A stretch of DNA of 64,000 nt from the NCBI RefSeq assembly GCF_963667405.1, contig NZ_OY763408.1, positions 1,387,757 through 1,451,756 on the forward strand. Direction: 5' to 3'. How positions within the stretch are numbered: the first letter of the stretch is position 1; each line of letters opens with the position of its first letter. Positions 33,609 through 42,505 of the stretch are shown here, in pieces. The DNA is from an uncultured Sphaerochaeta sp. Its GTDB lineage: Bacteria > Spirochaetota > Spirochaetia > Sphaerochaetales > Sphaerochaetaceae. The position numbers and the translations under genes were made by a program. Below the pieces are notes generated by a model. That model did no database searches, was not told the origin of the DNA, and worked only from the letters and a program-made list of their open reading frames with translations.

Positions 33609-35408
33609 CTATTCTACCGTAACTGACTTCGCCAGATTTCTCGGCTTGTCTGGATCGTTGCCCTTGAGCACCGAACAGTAATATGCATACAGCTGGCTTA
33701 CAATGACACTGAGTATCGGGCTGAACAGTGGATGCGTCTGCGGAAGACGGATGATCGTATCGGCAGTCTCATCGAAGGTATGTACGTGCTCGAAGGTGAT
33801 CACCAGGGCCGTAGCACCGCGTGCTTTCACTTCCTTGATGTTGGAGTCCATCTTTGCATAGAGCGATGGCTGTGTGCACAGGGCGACCACCAGCGTGGAC
33901 GTATCGACCAAGGCGATCGGTCCATGCTTGAGCTCTCCTGCGGCAAAGGCTTCGCTGTGGGTGTAGCTGATCTCCTTGAGCTTGAGGGCACTCTCAAGGC
34001 TGATGGCGAAATCCACGAGCCTTCCCATGAAGAACACCTTTGTCTTGTTGAACTGGCTGGCAGCGAAACGCTGGATATCCTCCTGCCTGTCGAGAAGCAA
34101 CTGTGCCTGGGATGGAAGATTTTCCAAGGCCTGGATCAAGGCGGATGACTCCTGTTTGGCCAGCAATGCTGCTATGGTGAACAGGCAGAGCAACTGGGTG
34201 GTGAACGCCTTGGTGGATGCAACCGCAATCTCCGGACCCGCCTGGGTGTAGAGCGTCCAGTCTGCCTCCCGACTGATCGTACAGCCGATGACGTTCGTCA
34301 GGGCCAGCGTCGGAATCCCGAGCTCCTTGAGCATCCTCAGGGCAGCTATGGTATCGGCAGTCTCTCCGCTCTGGCTTATGAGCAGACACACCTCGCCTTC
34401 TTTCTTGACATGCGGGCGGTAACGAAGCTCGCTGGCAACTACCACCTCAACCGGTATCGATGCCACTTGCTCAACCACATAGCTGGCAACCATACCTGCA
34501 TGATATGCAGTGCCACACCCGGTGATCAAAAGATGCTTGGCTCCCTTGAGCAGCGTTTCCACCCCTTCAGGAAAGGCCAAGACATCCTCTTTGTACCGGG
34601 TTCGCAACGTATCCCTGAGTGCCTTGGGCTGCTCGCAGATTTCCTTGAGCATGAAGTGCTCAAACCCGCACTTCTCCGCAGCTTCCATATCCCAATCGAT
34701 ATGCTGGACCTCTCGCTCTAATCGTTCGCCGTCGAGATTGTAAATCTTGACATCCTCGCTTGTGATGACCGCAACATCCAAATCCTCAAGATACTGGACT
34801 TCACGGGTATGGCTCAAAAGCGGAGGAACATCACTGGCAACCAGATTCGCATGGTCACAACGGCCTATCACCAGAGGGCTGTCCTTTCTGGCTACCACCA
34901 TGGTCTGGGGGTGCTCGGAACAAACAACGGCAATGGCAAAGGAACCTTCCAGACGTTTGATCGTCTCTCTCACCGCAAGCAGAAGATCCCCGTTGTAGTG
35001 GAAATCTATCAGATGGGCGATCACCTCGCTGTCTGTTTGGCTGGCAAACGACACCTGGTGGCGTTCAAGCCACGTGCGAAGCTGGGCATGGTTTTCGATG
35101 ATGCCGTTGTGGACAACAGCTATGGTCTGTGAACCATCGGTATGGGGATGACTGTTCAGATCAGAGGGTTCGCCGTGGGTTGCCCATCTGGTATGCCCGA
35201 TACCACAGTTCCCTTCCACAGGGTTCTGTTGCACCAGAAGATCCAGATTTGAAAGCCGCCCCTTGATTTTCCGGACCAGCAGCTTCTTATCCGCTGAAAT
35301 GACGGCAATACCTGCTGAGTCATAGCCACGGTATTCCAACTTCCTGAGCGCCTCCAGCAAAATCGGGGAGGCGTTTTTGTCACCAATATAACCAACTATG
35401 CCACACAT
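33609..35408 (-). CDS. glmS: Glutamine--fructose-6-phosphate aminotransferase (isomerizing)
   Basis: 599 residues. It makes glucosamine 6-phosphate, the first step to UDP-GlcNAc. The N-terminal amidase begins MCGIVGYIGD with Cys 2 as nucleophile and GIGHTRWATHG; two SIS domains follow (LLITGCGTAYHAGMVASY and VFFMGRLVDFAISLESALKLKE), and the end DKPRNLAKSVTVE is the conserved tail. AGGAGA lies upstream of the ATG. It starts 60 bases after the ABC permease stop and may share that operon. No glmS ribozyme can sit in so short a leader. Confidence 0.97.
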   Translation of the reverse strand: MCGIVGYIGDKNASPILLEALRKLEYRGYDSAGIAVISADKKLLVRKIKGRLSNLDLLVQQNPVEGNCGIGHTRWATHGEPSDLNSHPHTDGSQTIAVVHNGIIENHAQLRTWLERHQVSFASQTDSEVIAHLIDFHYNGDLLLAVRETIKRLEGSFAIAVVCSEHPQTMVVARKDSPLVIGRCDHANLVASDVPPLLSHTREVQYLEDLDVAVITSEDVKIYNLDGERLEREVQHIDWDMEAAEKCGFEHFMLKEICEQPKALRDTLRTRYKEDVLAFPEGVETLLKGAKHLLITGCGTAYHAGMVASYVVEQVASIPVEVVVASELRYRPHVKKEGEVCLLISQSGETADTIAALRMLKELGIPTLALTNVIGCTISREADWTLYTQAGPEIAVASTKAFTTQLLCLFTIAALLAKQESSALIQALENLPSQAQLLLDRQEDIQRFAASQFNKTKVFFMGRLVDFAISLESALKLKEISYTHSEAFAAGELKHGPIALVDTSTLVVALCTQPSLYAKMDSNIKEVKARGATALVITFEHVHTFDETADTIIRLPQTHPLFSPILSVIVSQLYAYYCSVLKGNDPDKPRNLAKSVTVE

Positions 35409-35468
35409 ACAGCGTTCTCCTGTAGCTGTAGTAGCATAAAACGTCTCTGAATAGCTACCTCTCTTCCC

Positions 35469-36077
35469 CTATGTTTCAGAAAATTCCTTGGACTTCAGAA
35501 GAAAAACCGAGAGTTTGAAGCTGAGCAGTATTGCAAGAAGAGCAGAAAAAGGAACAACAAACGGCAACGCAGGAAACGATGAGGATGACAGGGCCGACTG
35601 GCTGAGCAGGCTTGTCAATCCTATCAGCACACCTGTTACGACCAAGTAGTACACCCTGCTCTTTTCAAACCCGAACTTCAGGATCAGGGGGAAATTGCAG
35701 GCCACAAAGAAAAAACCGAACGAAACTTGTGCCAAAGCATTTCCGAGGAGGTTGTCCATACGCCTGTCTCCCAAGCCAATGGTTGCAAGCAGGACAAGAA
35801 TCACCGATATCACTATGCAAATACCGGCAAGGAGATACTTACTGAGCACGAGTTGGGTACGGGAGACGGGCAGCGCACTGGCGTAGGCATCCCATCCATC
35901 GTGTTGGTCATATGCCAACGTATTGAGGCTGATCATCAGCAACATCATGGTGGTCATAAGGGTGTAGAGCATGCTTGCCTGCGCTCCTGAGAGCACGGAG
36001 AAAAGCAAAACAACCCCAAACAGGAGTCCCCAACGCTTGCGTAGCAGATACCAATCTTTCAACAGCAGTGCTTTCAT
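35469..36077 (-). CDS. ABC-2 type transporter permease
   Basis: 202 residues with about six hydrophobic segments and a charged start (MKALLLKDWYLLRKRWG), the usual opening of ABC-2 permeases. The phrase YDQHDGWDAYASALPVSRTQLVLSKY (residues ~56-81) matches the coupling-region pattern LPVSR. The substrate is unknown; systems with a YtrA-type regulator often respond to cell-envelope antibiotics. Its start overlaps the ATPase stop by four bases. The protein is at the short end of the family. Confidence 0.82.
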   Translation of the reverse strand: MKALLLKDWYLLRKRWGLLFGVVLLFSVLSGAQASMLYTLMTTMMLLMISLNTLAYDQHDGWDAYASALPVSRTQLVLSKYLLAGICIVISVILVLLATIGLGDRRMDNLLGNALAQVSFGFFFVACNFPLILKFGFEKSRVYYLVVTGVLIGLTSLLSQSALSSSSFPALPFVVPFSALLAILLSFKLSVFLLKSKEFSET

Positions 36078-36925
36078 CCTTTGAATCCTCCTTTTGCAAG
36101 CAAAATGACCAACTCTTCCAAGGTGACCCTGATCGGTTCTGCAAAGGAAGGAATCTGCTCCTTATGCATCAAGAGCTCTATCTGAAACTCCCCTTCCCGC
36201 TTTGCCAGAATTGCCTCAGGATCAAAATCCGCCAGGGCGGAATGGGTTGTTCTCACCAAGCGGTAGGAATCAAGCAAGGCATCCTTCTCCTCGGTAAAGC
36301 GTATCTTCCCCTCATCAAGCACGGTGATGTAATCACACAACTTTTCCAAATCGCTGGTAATATGGCTGGTGATGAGGATGGTATGCTCCTCATCCTTGCT
36401 GTATTCGGACAGAAGACTGAGAATCTCGTCACGCGAAAGCGGGTCAAGTCCGCTGGTAGGCTCATCAAGTATCAGCAAGGAGGCTTTGTGGCTCAACGCT
36501 ATGGCCAAGAGAATCTTGACCTTCATCCCGCGCGAGCAAGCGCGGTAAGGCTTCTTCTCGTCCAGTTTGAATTGCTTGAGCAGCTGGTGGTATGCAGTGT
36601 CATCCCAATCATGATACAGACCTGCGAGAACAGCTCCCATCTCCCTTGGGTTGAGCAAACTCGGTACCGATGCATCATCAACAGTGAATCCCATCCGGTT
36701 CCTTGCATCGGTATCCTGCGCAATATCGGTGGATGAGAGAACCGAAACAACACCCTCATCAGGCTTCATCAGGCCAAGCAGCAACTTGATCGTAGTGGTT
36801 TTTCCCGATCCATTCGCACCGATCAAACCATGAACGGTTCCCTTCTCCACACAGAAATGCTCCAGGTCCAAGGAAAATGATCCAAGCTTTTTGCGTACAT
36901 TCGTACATGCTATGGCATGTTCCAT
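36074..36925 (-). CDS. ABC transporter ATP-binding protein
   Basis: 283 residues. Walker A GANGSGKTTTIK, a signature region where the usual LSGGQ is replaced by ACSRGMKVKI, and Walker B LLILDEPTSGLDPLS are in order; an H-loop follows (ITSHI). The C-terminal ~70 residues form a family-specific tail. It powers the following permease. It starts one base after the regulator stop, so the three are a single operon. Confidence 0.93.
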   Translation of the reverse strand: MEHAIACTNVRKKLGSFSLDLEHFCVEKGTVHGLIGANGSGKTTTIKLLLGLMKPDEGVVSVLSSTDIAQDTDARNRMGFTVDDASVPSLLNPREMGAVLAGLYHDWDDTAYHQLLKQFKLDEKKPYRACSRGMKVKILLAIALSHKASLLILDEPTSGLDPLSRDEILSLLSEYSKDEEHTILITSHITSDLEKLCDYITVLDEGKIRFTEEKDALLDSYRLVRTTHSALADFDPEAILAKREGEFQIELLMHKEQIPSFAEPIRVTLEELVILLAKGGFKG

Positions 36926-36926
36926 C

Positions 36927-37304
36927 TTACGCTTCCCCCTTTGTCAGCAACTGATACATCATACCCAACTCCTCATCACTCAACCCAAGAAAGTCTGAGA
37001 GCAACTTGATCGAACGCATGTGCTCCTCAATCTTTCTCAGGTACTCTTCCTTCAACTGTTCGTGGCTTCGTGCAGCCACATAGCTTCCTTTCGCTGCAAC
37101 GGTCTGGATATATCCCTCCCGTTCCAACTCATCGTAGGCTCGCTTGGTGGTTATCACACTGATCCTCAGATCCTTTGCGAGGCTGCGGATCGAAGGCAAC
37201 AAGGTTCCTTCCGGGAGGATGCCCTGTACTATCTGAGCTCGTATTTGTTCCACTATCTGCAGATAGATTGGATCAGGATTATTGTTTGAGAGAATGATAT
37301 CCAC
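36927..37304 (-). CDS. GntR-family (YtrA-type) transcriptional regulator
   Basis: 125 residues from a GTG start. A winged helix (PIYLQIVEQIRAQIVQGILPEG ... LPSIRSLAKDLRISVITTKRAYDELEREG, read at ~10-70) is followed by a short helical tail, the plan of YtrA regulators that repress a linked ABC transporter. I chose GTG 37304 since AGGAGG stands six bases before it; ATG 37325 in the same frame would place the ribosome-binding site inside the gene. The promoter and a dyad lie directly upstream, suggesting autorepression. Confidence 0.88.
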   Translation of the reverse strand: MDIILSNNNPDPIYLQIVEQIRAQIVQGILPEGTLLPSIRSLAKDLRISVITTKRAYDELEREGYIQTVAAKGSYVAARSHEQLKEEYLRKIEEHMRSIKLLSDFLGLSDEELGMMYQLLTKGEA

Positions 37305-37316
37305 TGAATTCCTCCT

Positions 37317-37332
37317 ACTGTTCATGCACAGT
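37317..37332. promoter_or_regulatory. Candidate operator of the YtrA-type regulator
   Basis: ACTGT-N6-ACAGT dyad overlapping the -10 box and the predicted start of the operon. A further ACAGT at 37338-37342 makes a partial direct repeat with the right arm. The position fits repression by the adjacent regulator; binding is inferred. Confidence 0.5.
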
Positions 37333-37357
37333 ATATACAGTTATAGCACCATGTCAA
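37330..37357 (-). promoter_or_regulatory. Promoter of the regulator-ABC transporter operon
   Basis: On the minus strand TTGACA (37357-37352; perfect), 16 bases, TATACT (37335-37330; five of six). The predicted start lies near 37323, inside the dyad at 37317-37332. Confidence 0.75.
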
Positions 37358-37397
37358 TACCTCATGCAAATCTGTTCTCAAGAAGAGCTTCTCCGGC

Positions 37398-37403
37398 TAT
37401 ACT
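37398..37403 (+). promoter_or_regulatory. -10 box of mazG, placed for a leaderless mRNA
   Basis: TATACT seven bases before the mazG ATG; the -35 region 17 bases upstream reads TTCTCA (37375-37380), a weak match. No ribosome-binding site precedes the ATG, so the message may start at the codon. Confidence 0.45.
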
Positions 37404-37410
37404 CAATGCT

Positions 37411-38259
37411 ATGATTGATTACACCTTGGAAAAGAAAACCACCCTCGATGAAGCGCTCATGCAGCTTTTCGAGATCGTACGGATGCTGAGAAGCAAGGAC
37501 GGCTGTCCATGGGATCGTGAACAGACACAGAAAAGTGTCGCCACCAATCTTCTTGACGAGACGTATGAGTACATCGATACGCTCATAAGTGAAGACTTGG
37601 AAGGTCAGAGAGAAGAGATCGGGGATGTACTGCTCAATGCAATGATGCTTCTGGAGATGCATCAGGAGTCCGATCCTGAGTTTGTCATCAGCTCGCTCAA
37701 CGAAGTCTGCGAGAAGCTCATTCGTCGCCACCCACATGTCTTTTCCGACAAGGTAGTCTCCGGTTCTTTGGAAGTTTTGGATGTCTGGAACTCCATCAAG
37801 GTGAATGTAGAGGGAAAAATCCACGACAGTGACGATTTCTTCAGCAGGGTTCCTCGTTCCCTCCCCCCTCTGGAAAAAGCCAACGAGATCCAGAAAAAGA
37901 TCCGCAAGGTTGGTTTTGATTGGCCGACAGTTGAGGGTGTGGTGGAGAAAGTGAAGGAAGAGCTCTCTGAAGTGGTGGTGGCAAAGGACAATCCGGATAA
38001 ACTCGGCGAAGACCTGGAGATGGAACTTGGGGATCTGCTCTTTGCTGTGGTGAATCTCTGCCGCTATCTGGGATGCAACCCTTCGGTTGCCTTGCATCGG
38101 TCAAACCAAAAAATGCAAGATCGGTTCAATGCCCTGTATCAGCTGGCAAAACAGCGCAATATTCAACTTGACCAGGATCACATTGAAGAGATGGATGTGC
38201 TCTGGAACGAAGTCAAGGCTCATGAAACGAGGGAATCGTATGGAACTGCAGGCGAATAG
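37411..38259 (+). CDS. mazG: Nucleoside triphosphate pyrophosphohydrolase MazG
   Basis: 282 residues. MazG hydrolyses (d)NTPs to monophosphates and pyrophosphate. Two MazG domains are visible: the first with LRSKDGCPWDREQTQKSV and LLDETYEYIDTL plus EEIGDVLLNAMM, the second with KVGFDWPTVEGVVEKVKEEL and LEMELGDLLFAVVNLCRYL; the acidic metal-binding residues are kept. ATG 37411 begins just before this conserved region; upstream codons in the frame are inside the promoter of the divergent operon. It overlaps the next gene by 20 bases. Confidence 0.93.
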   Translation: MIDYTLEKKTTLDEALMQLFEIVRMLRSKDGCPWDREQTQKSVATNLLDETYEYIDTLISEDLEGQREEIGDVLLNAMMLLEMHQESDPEFVISSLNEVCEKLIRRHPHVFSDKVVSGSLEVLDVWNSIKVNVEGKIHDSDDFFSRVPRSLPPLEKANEIQKKIRKVGFDWPTVEGVVEKVKEELSEVVVAKDNPDKLGEDLEMELGDLLFAVVNLCRYLGCNPSVALHRSNQKMQDRFNALYQLAKQRNIQLDQDHIEEMDVLWNEVKAHETRESYGTAGE

Positions 38260-38884
38260 GGCACGCGACAGAAAGCGTGAAGCAGGGGCTGTGTATGAAC
38301 GGATTGCCCTTGATATCGCAAAACGTATTGAACGAGGGGAGCTTTCTGAAGGAGTCCGACTCAGTGGTCGTACCCTGATGAGTGGTGAGTACGGAGTATC
38401 ACCGGAAACCATCCGACGCAGTTTTGCACTGCTCGAGGAGATGGATGTGGTGCATGTCATGCACAATAGCGGTGTCCTGGTGAATAGCCGGGAGAAGGCC
38501 AAGACCTTTGTTGATAAGTATGGAAAGAATGATGCTTCCAAAAGTCTGCTGCATCGTATGCGGGAGATTCTTGACGAACACGAGGCACTCAACAAGGAGT
38601 TGTACTCCATTGCGAAACAGCTGTTCAGTCTGAACACACGTTTTCATGAAGCCAACCCCTTCCCCATCCATGAGTACATGGTGGGGGAAGAGAGCAAAGC
38701 CATCGGCAAAAGCCTTTCTGATCTGGATTTCTGGCACCATAGCGGAGCAACCGTCATTGCAATCCGCAGGGAGGGGGTTATCACCCTCTCCCCAGGACCG
38801 GAAGTACTGCTCCAGGCGTATGACACGCTGATGATGGTGGGCGGCGAAGAGACGTTGCCCAAGGTGCGGATGCTACTGGACTGA
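38240..38884 (+). CDS. GntR/RCK_C transcriptional regulator (BusR-like)
   Basis: 214 residues. An N-terminal GntR winged helix (AVYERIALDIAKRIERGELSEG ... LMSGEYGVSPETIRRSFALLEEM, at ~15-75) leads to a coiled-coil linker (LHRMREILDEHEALNKELY) and a C-terminal RCK_C/TrkA_C domain (GATVIAIRREG ... LSPGPEVLLQAYDTLMMVGG). This order and length match BusR of Gram-positive bacteria, which represses a betaine transporter when bound to c-di-AMP. That ligand is inferred here. ATG 38240 has GAGGG upstream; ATG 38222 would add six residues. The 3' end overlaps the convergent radical-SAM gene by 12 bases. Confidence 0.82.
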   Translation: MELQANRARDRKREAGAVYERIALDIAKRIERGELSEGVRLSGRTLMSGEYGVSPETIRRSFALLEEMDVVHVMHNSGVLVNSREKAKTFVDKYGKNDASKSLLHRMREILDEHEALNKELYSIAKQLFSLNTRFHEANPFPIHEYMVGEESKAIGKSLSDLDFWHHSGATVIAIRREGVITLSPGPEVLLQAYDTLMMVGGEETLPKVRMLLD

Positions 38885-41356
38885 TGGGGCCTCTTGCTGC
38901 TTGCGTTGGAAGAACTCGGGATAGAGCACTCCCCACTCTCCGGCATACAGGGCCTGGCGGGTGATGCGTATCCTGCTGGCAAGCGCAAACTTGTCGGTTT
39001 CAGGTCCGAAAATCAGCTTGACCAGGTTCTTCTCCCCTTCCAACTCCACCTCAAAGAGCGAATCGCCTGAGCGCTTCACCGAATAGCCCTTCTGAGGAGC
39101 TTGCTGCAAGGAAATGAGTTTGGCTTTGCTCTCATCATCCTCACGCACATCTATCGTATACAGACTGCCTTTGAGATACTTTGCCAAGGTTTCCTTTTTT
39201 CCCGGTTCGAGAAACAACACTTCCTTGATCTCATACCCATCATTGAGCGCTGCCTGCAGATTCGTACGCACCAAAGAGCCATCCACACCCTCTTCAACCA
39301 TCAGCTCTGCAAGCATCACCTCATTCTCACCAGTGACACCTACAGACAGGGGATTCACGAACTCAAGCTTCGGCTTGGGATTGTAACCCTGGGTGAATTG
39401 CAGATTGAGCTTTGCGCGTTGGAATGCCATCTCAAAGTTGCGCATGGCATTGATATGGCTCACATAGAGTGAAGAGCCGAATCTCCGATAGGTAATCAGG
39501 ACCTGTACGGTTTTTTGCTCAGCAGTTGCTGCCGGGGCAAAGCTGATCGTCTTGTTGCGGACCTGCTCGAGCAGATCATCCTTGAACGATGTATCAACCA
39601 CAGGAGTTGCCTTGGAGCAGACTCCGCACAAATGTTCGCAATGCTCGAAACATCGTTCGGTCAGCAGCAGGCCCTTAGCCATCTCAAACTCATCCTTGAG
39701 GAATTTTTTGCTCACCCGCATGCTCACCGAATCCCAGGGGAGCTCTTGCTCAAGATCATAAGCTTCGAAAATGGACGAATTTGGATCGTAAGAGGCTTCC
39801 TTGATCGCTTCAAACCACAGGTCAGCCTTCATGTGCTCATCCCAAGCATCAAGCCTGCACCCCTTTCGGTAAGCAGATTCGATGACATCGGCATAGCGTT
39901 CATCCCCCCTGCTGATAAGTCCTTCCAGGTAGCTGATATTCGGCTCATGATAGCTGACCTTGCATCCCCTGATCCGTTCATTGATCATGCGCTTGAGCGT
40001 CGAAAGCTGGGTGTAGGATTGCTCCGGCGTAAGCTGTGAGCACCACTGGAACGGTGTATGGGCCTTGGGTATGAAGGTTCCGATATTGATGTTCATGTTC
40101 AACCGGGTTGCATCATAGATTGCACCGACATAGTCAACTATTGCCTGGTTTTCCTCATCGCGGTCAACAAACGGGAGGCCTACCATGAAGTAGAATTTTG
40201 CCAGCTTCCATCCGCGTGACTTTGCCTCGCGTGCAATATCGATGACCTGCTCGACGGGGACGGTCTTGTTCATCGCCCGTTGCCAAGCGTCTTTCGGGGT
40301 CTCAATGGCAAAGGTAAGCCCACTTTTGCGTACTTCGCTGAGCTGCTCCAAAATTCCCAAGGAAAAGGAGTTTACCTTCAGACTGGGAAGACTGAACGAC
40401 ACATGACGGGGAGAGAACTCTGCATTCAGGGTTTCGATCAACTCCTTGATGTACGGATGATCACCACTGGAGAGCGATGAGAGCGTCACCTCACGATAGC
40501 CGAAGTCGCTGACGTGCTGCTCAACCTGCTCTCGCATGGTTGCATAGAGTTTTTGGCGGTATGGCTTATAATACTGGCCGGCATGACAGAACCTGCAGCT
40601 GTTGGGACATCCGCGCATGATCTCCACCACCCCATTGTCCTGTGCAACCTTGAAATTGGGAACCACATAATATGCATAGGCATGGCTGGTTGCAGGATCT
40701 GCAAAGGTGGTGTCAACAAAGCGAACCGCCTTCTTCTTTCCTGGATACCAGAGGAACGGAAGCTCCTTGAGTTGCTCAAGTTTCTCACTTCTGCCAAGTC
40801 CTTCCCGCTTGGCGGTTTTCAGAATCTCAACCACCTGCTGCAGGGAACCTTCCGCTTCTCCGATGAACACAAAGTCCATGAACGGAGCGAATGGAAGAGG
40901 ATTGGTGGCAGCGGGACCGCCACAGATGACGATTGGGTGCTCATCACCTCGATCCTTTGCGCGTAGGGGAATTCGTCCAAGCTCCAAGACCTGCAGGATG
41001 TTGGTGGCACACAGCTCATACCCTATGGAAATGCCCAAGAAATCGAGGGAAGAGAGACTCTTCTGCAAGTCGAGGGTATAGAGCGGGAGATCGCGTTTCT
41101 TGAGCAAAGCCTCAAAATCGGGGGCAACAGAGAACACCCTGTCACAGTGAACCCCTTCCATCTGATTCAGCAGGTCATAGAGAATACGCATGGCGTTGTT
41201 GCTCATCCCAATCTCATAGAGGTCGGGAAAACACATTGCCGCAAAGAACTCTACCGTAGCCAAATCCTTCTTCCCAAAGTGGTACTCGCCACCGGTATAG
41301 CGTGTGGGGTTCTCTATCATCAAAAGATCATCTGCAAGTGCATCCAAAATCTGCAT
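38873..41356 (-). CDS. Radical SAM protein fused to a DUF2344 domain
   Basis: 827 residues. The N-terminal ~230 residues look like a B12-binding-type domain without obvious cobalamin motif; the radical-SAM core follows with CPNSCRFCHAG (three Cys for the iron-sulfur cluster) and a C-terminal ~230-residue domain (VLITYRRFGSSLYVSHINAMRNFEMA ...) of the DUF2344/TIGR03936 type. The family is widespread and often near rng or rplU; its substrate is not established. A Cys-rich segment (CFEHCEHLCGVC) may bind a second cluster. It follows a lipoprotein gene by 11 bases. Confidence 0.85.
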   Translation of the reverse strand: MQILDALADDLLMIENPTRYTGGEYHFGKKDLATVEFFAAMCFPDLYEIGMSNNAMRILYDLLNQMEGVHCDRVFSVAPDFEALLKKRDLPLYTLDLQKSLSSLDFLGISIGYELCATNILQVLELGRIPLRAKDRGDEHPIVICGGPAATNPLPFAPFMDFVFIGEAEGSLQQVVEILKTAKREGLGRSEKLEQLKELPFLWYPGKKKAVRFVDTTFADPATSHAYAYYVVPNFKVAQDNGVVEIMRGCPNSCRFCHAGQYYKPYRQKLYATMREQVEQHVSDFGYREVTLSSLSSGDHPYIKELIETLNAEFSPRHVSFSLPSLKVNSFSLGILEQLSEVRKSGLTFAIETPKDAWQRAMNKTVPVEQVIDIAREAKSRGWKLAKFYFMVGLPFVDRDEENQAIVDYVGAIYDATRLNMNINIGTFIPKAHTPFQWCSQLTPEQSYTQLSTLKRMINERIRGCKVSYHEPNISYLEGLISRGDERYADVIESAYRKGCRLDAWDEHMKADLWFEAIKEASYDPNSSIFEAYDLEQELPWDSVSMRVSKKFLKDEFEMAKGLLLTERCFEHCEHLCGVCSKATPVVDTSFKDDLLEQVRNKTISFAPAATAEQKTVQVLITYRRFGSSLYVSHINAMRNFEMAFQRAKLNLQFTQGYNPKPKLEFVNPLSVGVTGENEVMLAELMVEEGVDGSLVRTNLQAALNDGYEIKEVLFLEPGKKETLAKYLKGSLYTIDVREDDESKAKLISLQQAPQKGYSVKRSGDSLFEVELEGEKNLVKLIFGPETDKFALASRIRITRQALYAGEWGVLYPEFFQRKQQEAPSVQ

Positions 41357-41367
41357 GGCGTTCCTTC

Positions 41368-42132
41368 TTATATACTCTCAGCCAAGGTGGTATATTTATT
41401 TGCCAGTACGCGCTGCTCTGCCTTTGCACTCAACTGTGCAAGGAGGGCATACAAGAGCTTGCGCTGGCTCTGTGTCATCTCCAGCTGCTCATACTCCCTA
41501 GCGAGTGCGAGCACATCCGTCATCCAATCCACTTCCCCGTTCTGCACAGATGCAAGACGCAAAAGTTCAAATACCTGTTGCAGGGAAAGATGTGCAAAAG
41601 CCTGCTTGAGCTGTGGGCCGCTCGCTTTGCTCTCTACCAACAGTTGGGCATACTGCGCCTCATCCAAGGTGGATCTCAGATGGGTGAGAAACACCCGGTT
41701 TGCTTCATCACCCTGTCCTGTCTCCACCAAGGCGCGGTACCAAGCTTGTGCTGAGGGAATTTGCAATGCATCCTGCTCGGCCAGGGCCTTGGCATGCTCG
41801 ATGACAAGCTCAGGCTTGCCCCTGTTCGAGGCGGTGGCAACAATCAGGGTTCTTGCTCCCTGGGAAGGCTGTTCACCCTCACTGAGGGCAAGATAGAGTT
41901 CAAGGCTGGCCAAGGCCTGCGCACTGTCTCCCTTCATATACTGGGCCAATGCCTGATAGTAAAGGGCACTGCGCTGATATGTCCGGGAAAAATCACGCTG
42001 TGAGGCTTGCAACAGGGTATCCCACTCACCACTCAGTGCAATTTCTTCCAGACTCACTGTTTTCTTTGCACATCCGAAGAAGAGCAAACAAAAAGAGAAC
42101 AGAAGAAGGGCGAACCTATGTGTTCTCATCAT
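41368..42132 (-). CDS. Putative lipoprotein with TPR-like helices
   Basis: 254 residues. The signal peptide ends in LLFFGC, a lipobox. The mature part is all helical with repeated Ala/Leu-rich pairs such as ALYYQALAQYMKGDSAQALASLELYLAL, consistent with tetratricopeptide repeats and a scaffold role at the envelope. No partner is evident. The first of two adjacent ATGs is taken, with GGGAG eight bases before it. The gene lies 28 bases beyond the 3' end of RNase P RNA. Confidence 0.7.
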   Translation of the reverse strand: MMRTHRFALLLFSFCLLFFGCAKKTVSLEEIALSGEWDTLLQASQRDFSRTYQRSALYYQALAQYMKGDSAQALASLELYLALSEGEQPSQGARTLIVATASNRGKPELVIEHAKALAEQDALQIPSAQAWYRALVETGQGDEANRVFLTHLRSTLDEAQYAQLLVESKASGPQLKQAFAHLSLQQVFELLRLASVQNGEVDWMTDVLALAREYEQLEMTQSQRKLLYALLAQLSAKAEQRVLANKYTTLAESI

Positions 42133-42160
42133 CCTCTGTTCTCCCTATACAACAAAAAAA

Positions 42161-42497
42161 CAAGGCAGGCAATAAGCCGGGTTCTGTGTATGATGATCAT
42201 CTATCCACGCCCCTTGTTGCCAAAGGGCTGCAGCAACCGACCCGCAGGTTTTGGACGGACTACCCTACCTGCTGCTTGGTTTTGCTCCTGACGAGGCTTA
42301 CCCTGCCACCCCTGTTGCCAGTGGTGCGGTGGGCTCTTACCCCACCATTTCACCCTTACCGGCTAGCCGGCGGTATATTTTCTGTGGTGCTCTCTATAGC
42401 GTTACCGCTCCCGGGTGTTACCCGGCGTCATGTCCTATGGAGCCCGGACTTTCCTCACGCGGCCCGAAGGCCGCCCGCGATCATCTAGCCTACCTTG
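42161..42497 (-). ncRNA. rnpB: RNase P RNA (class A)
   Basis: The catalytic RNA of RNase P, which removes tRNA 5' leaders. On the minus strand the conserved GAGGAAAGTCCGGGCTCC near the 5' end, ACAGAAAATATACCGCC, GGTAAGGGTGAAATGGTGGGG and the 3' block ending CACAGAACCCGGCTTA are all present. The two ends pair as helix P1: CAAGGTAGGC with GCCTGCCTTG, one G-U among ten pairs, which sets the limits. The 3' end runs into seven Ts, giving an in-built terminator. The 5' end is only nine bases from the stop of the upstream protein gene. Confidence 0.96.
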
Positions 42498-42505
42498 AAA
42501 AAAAC

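Noticed and set aside
35409..35468. A glmS ribozyme or riboswitch upstream of glmS
   Set aside because: The 60-base spacer is too short and I see none of the conserved ribozyme core.
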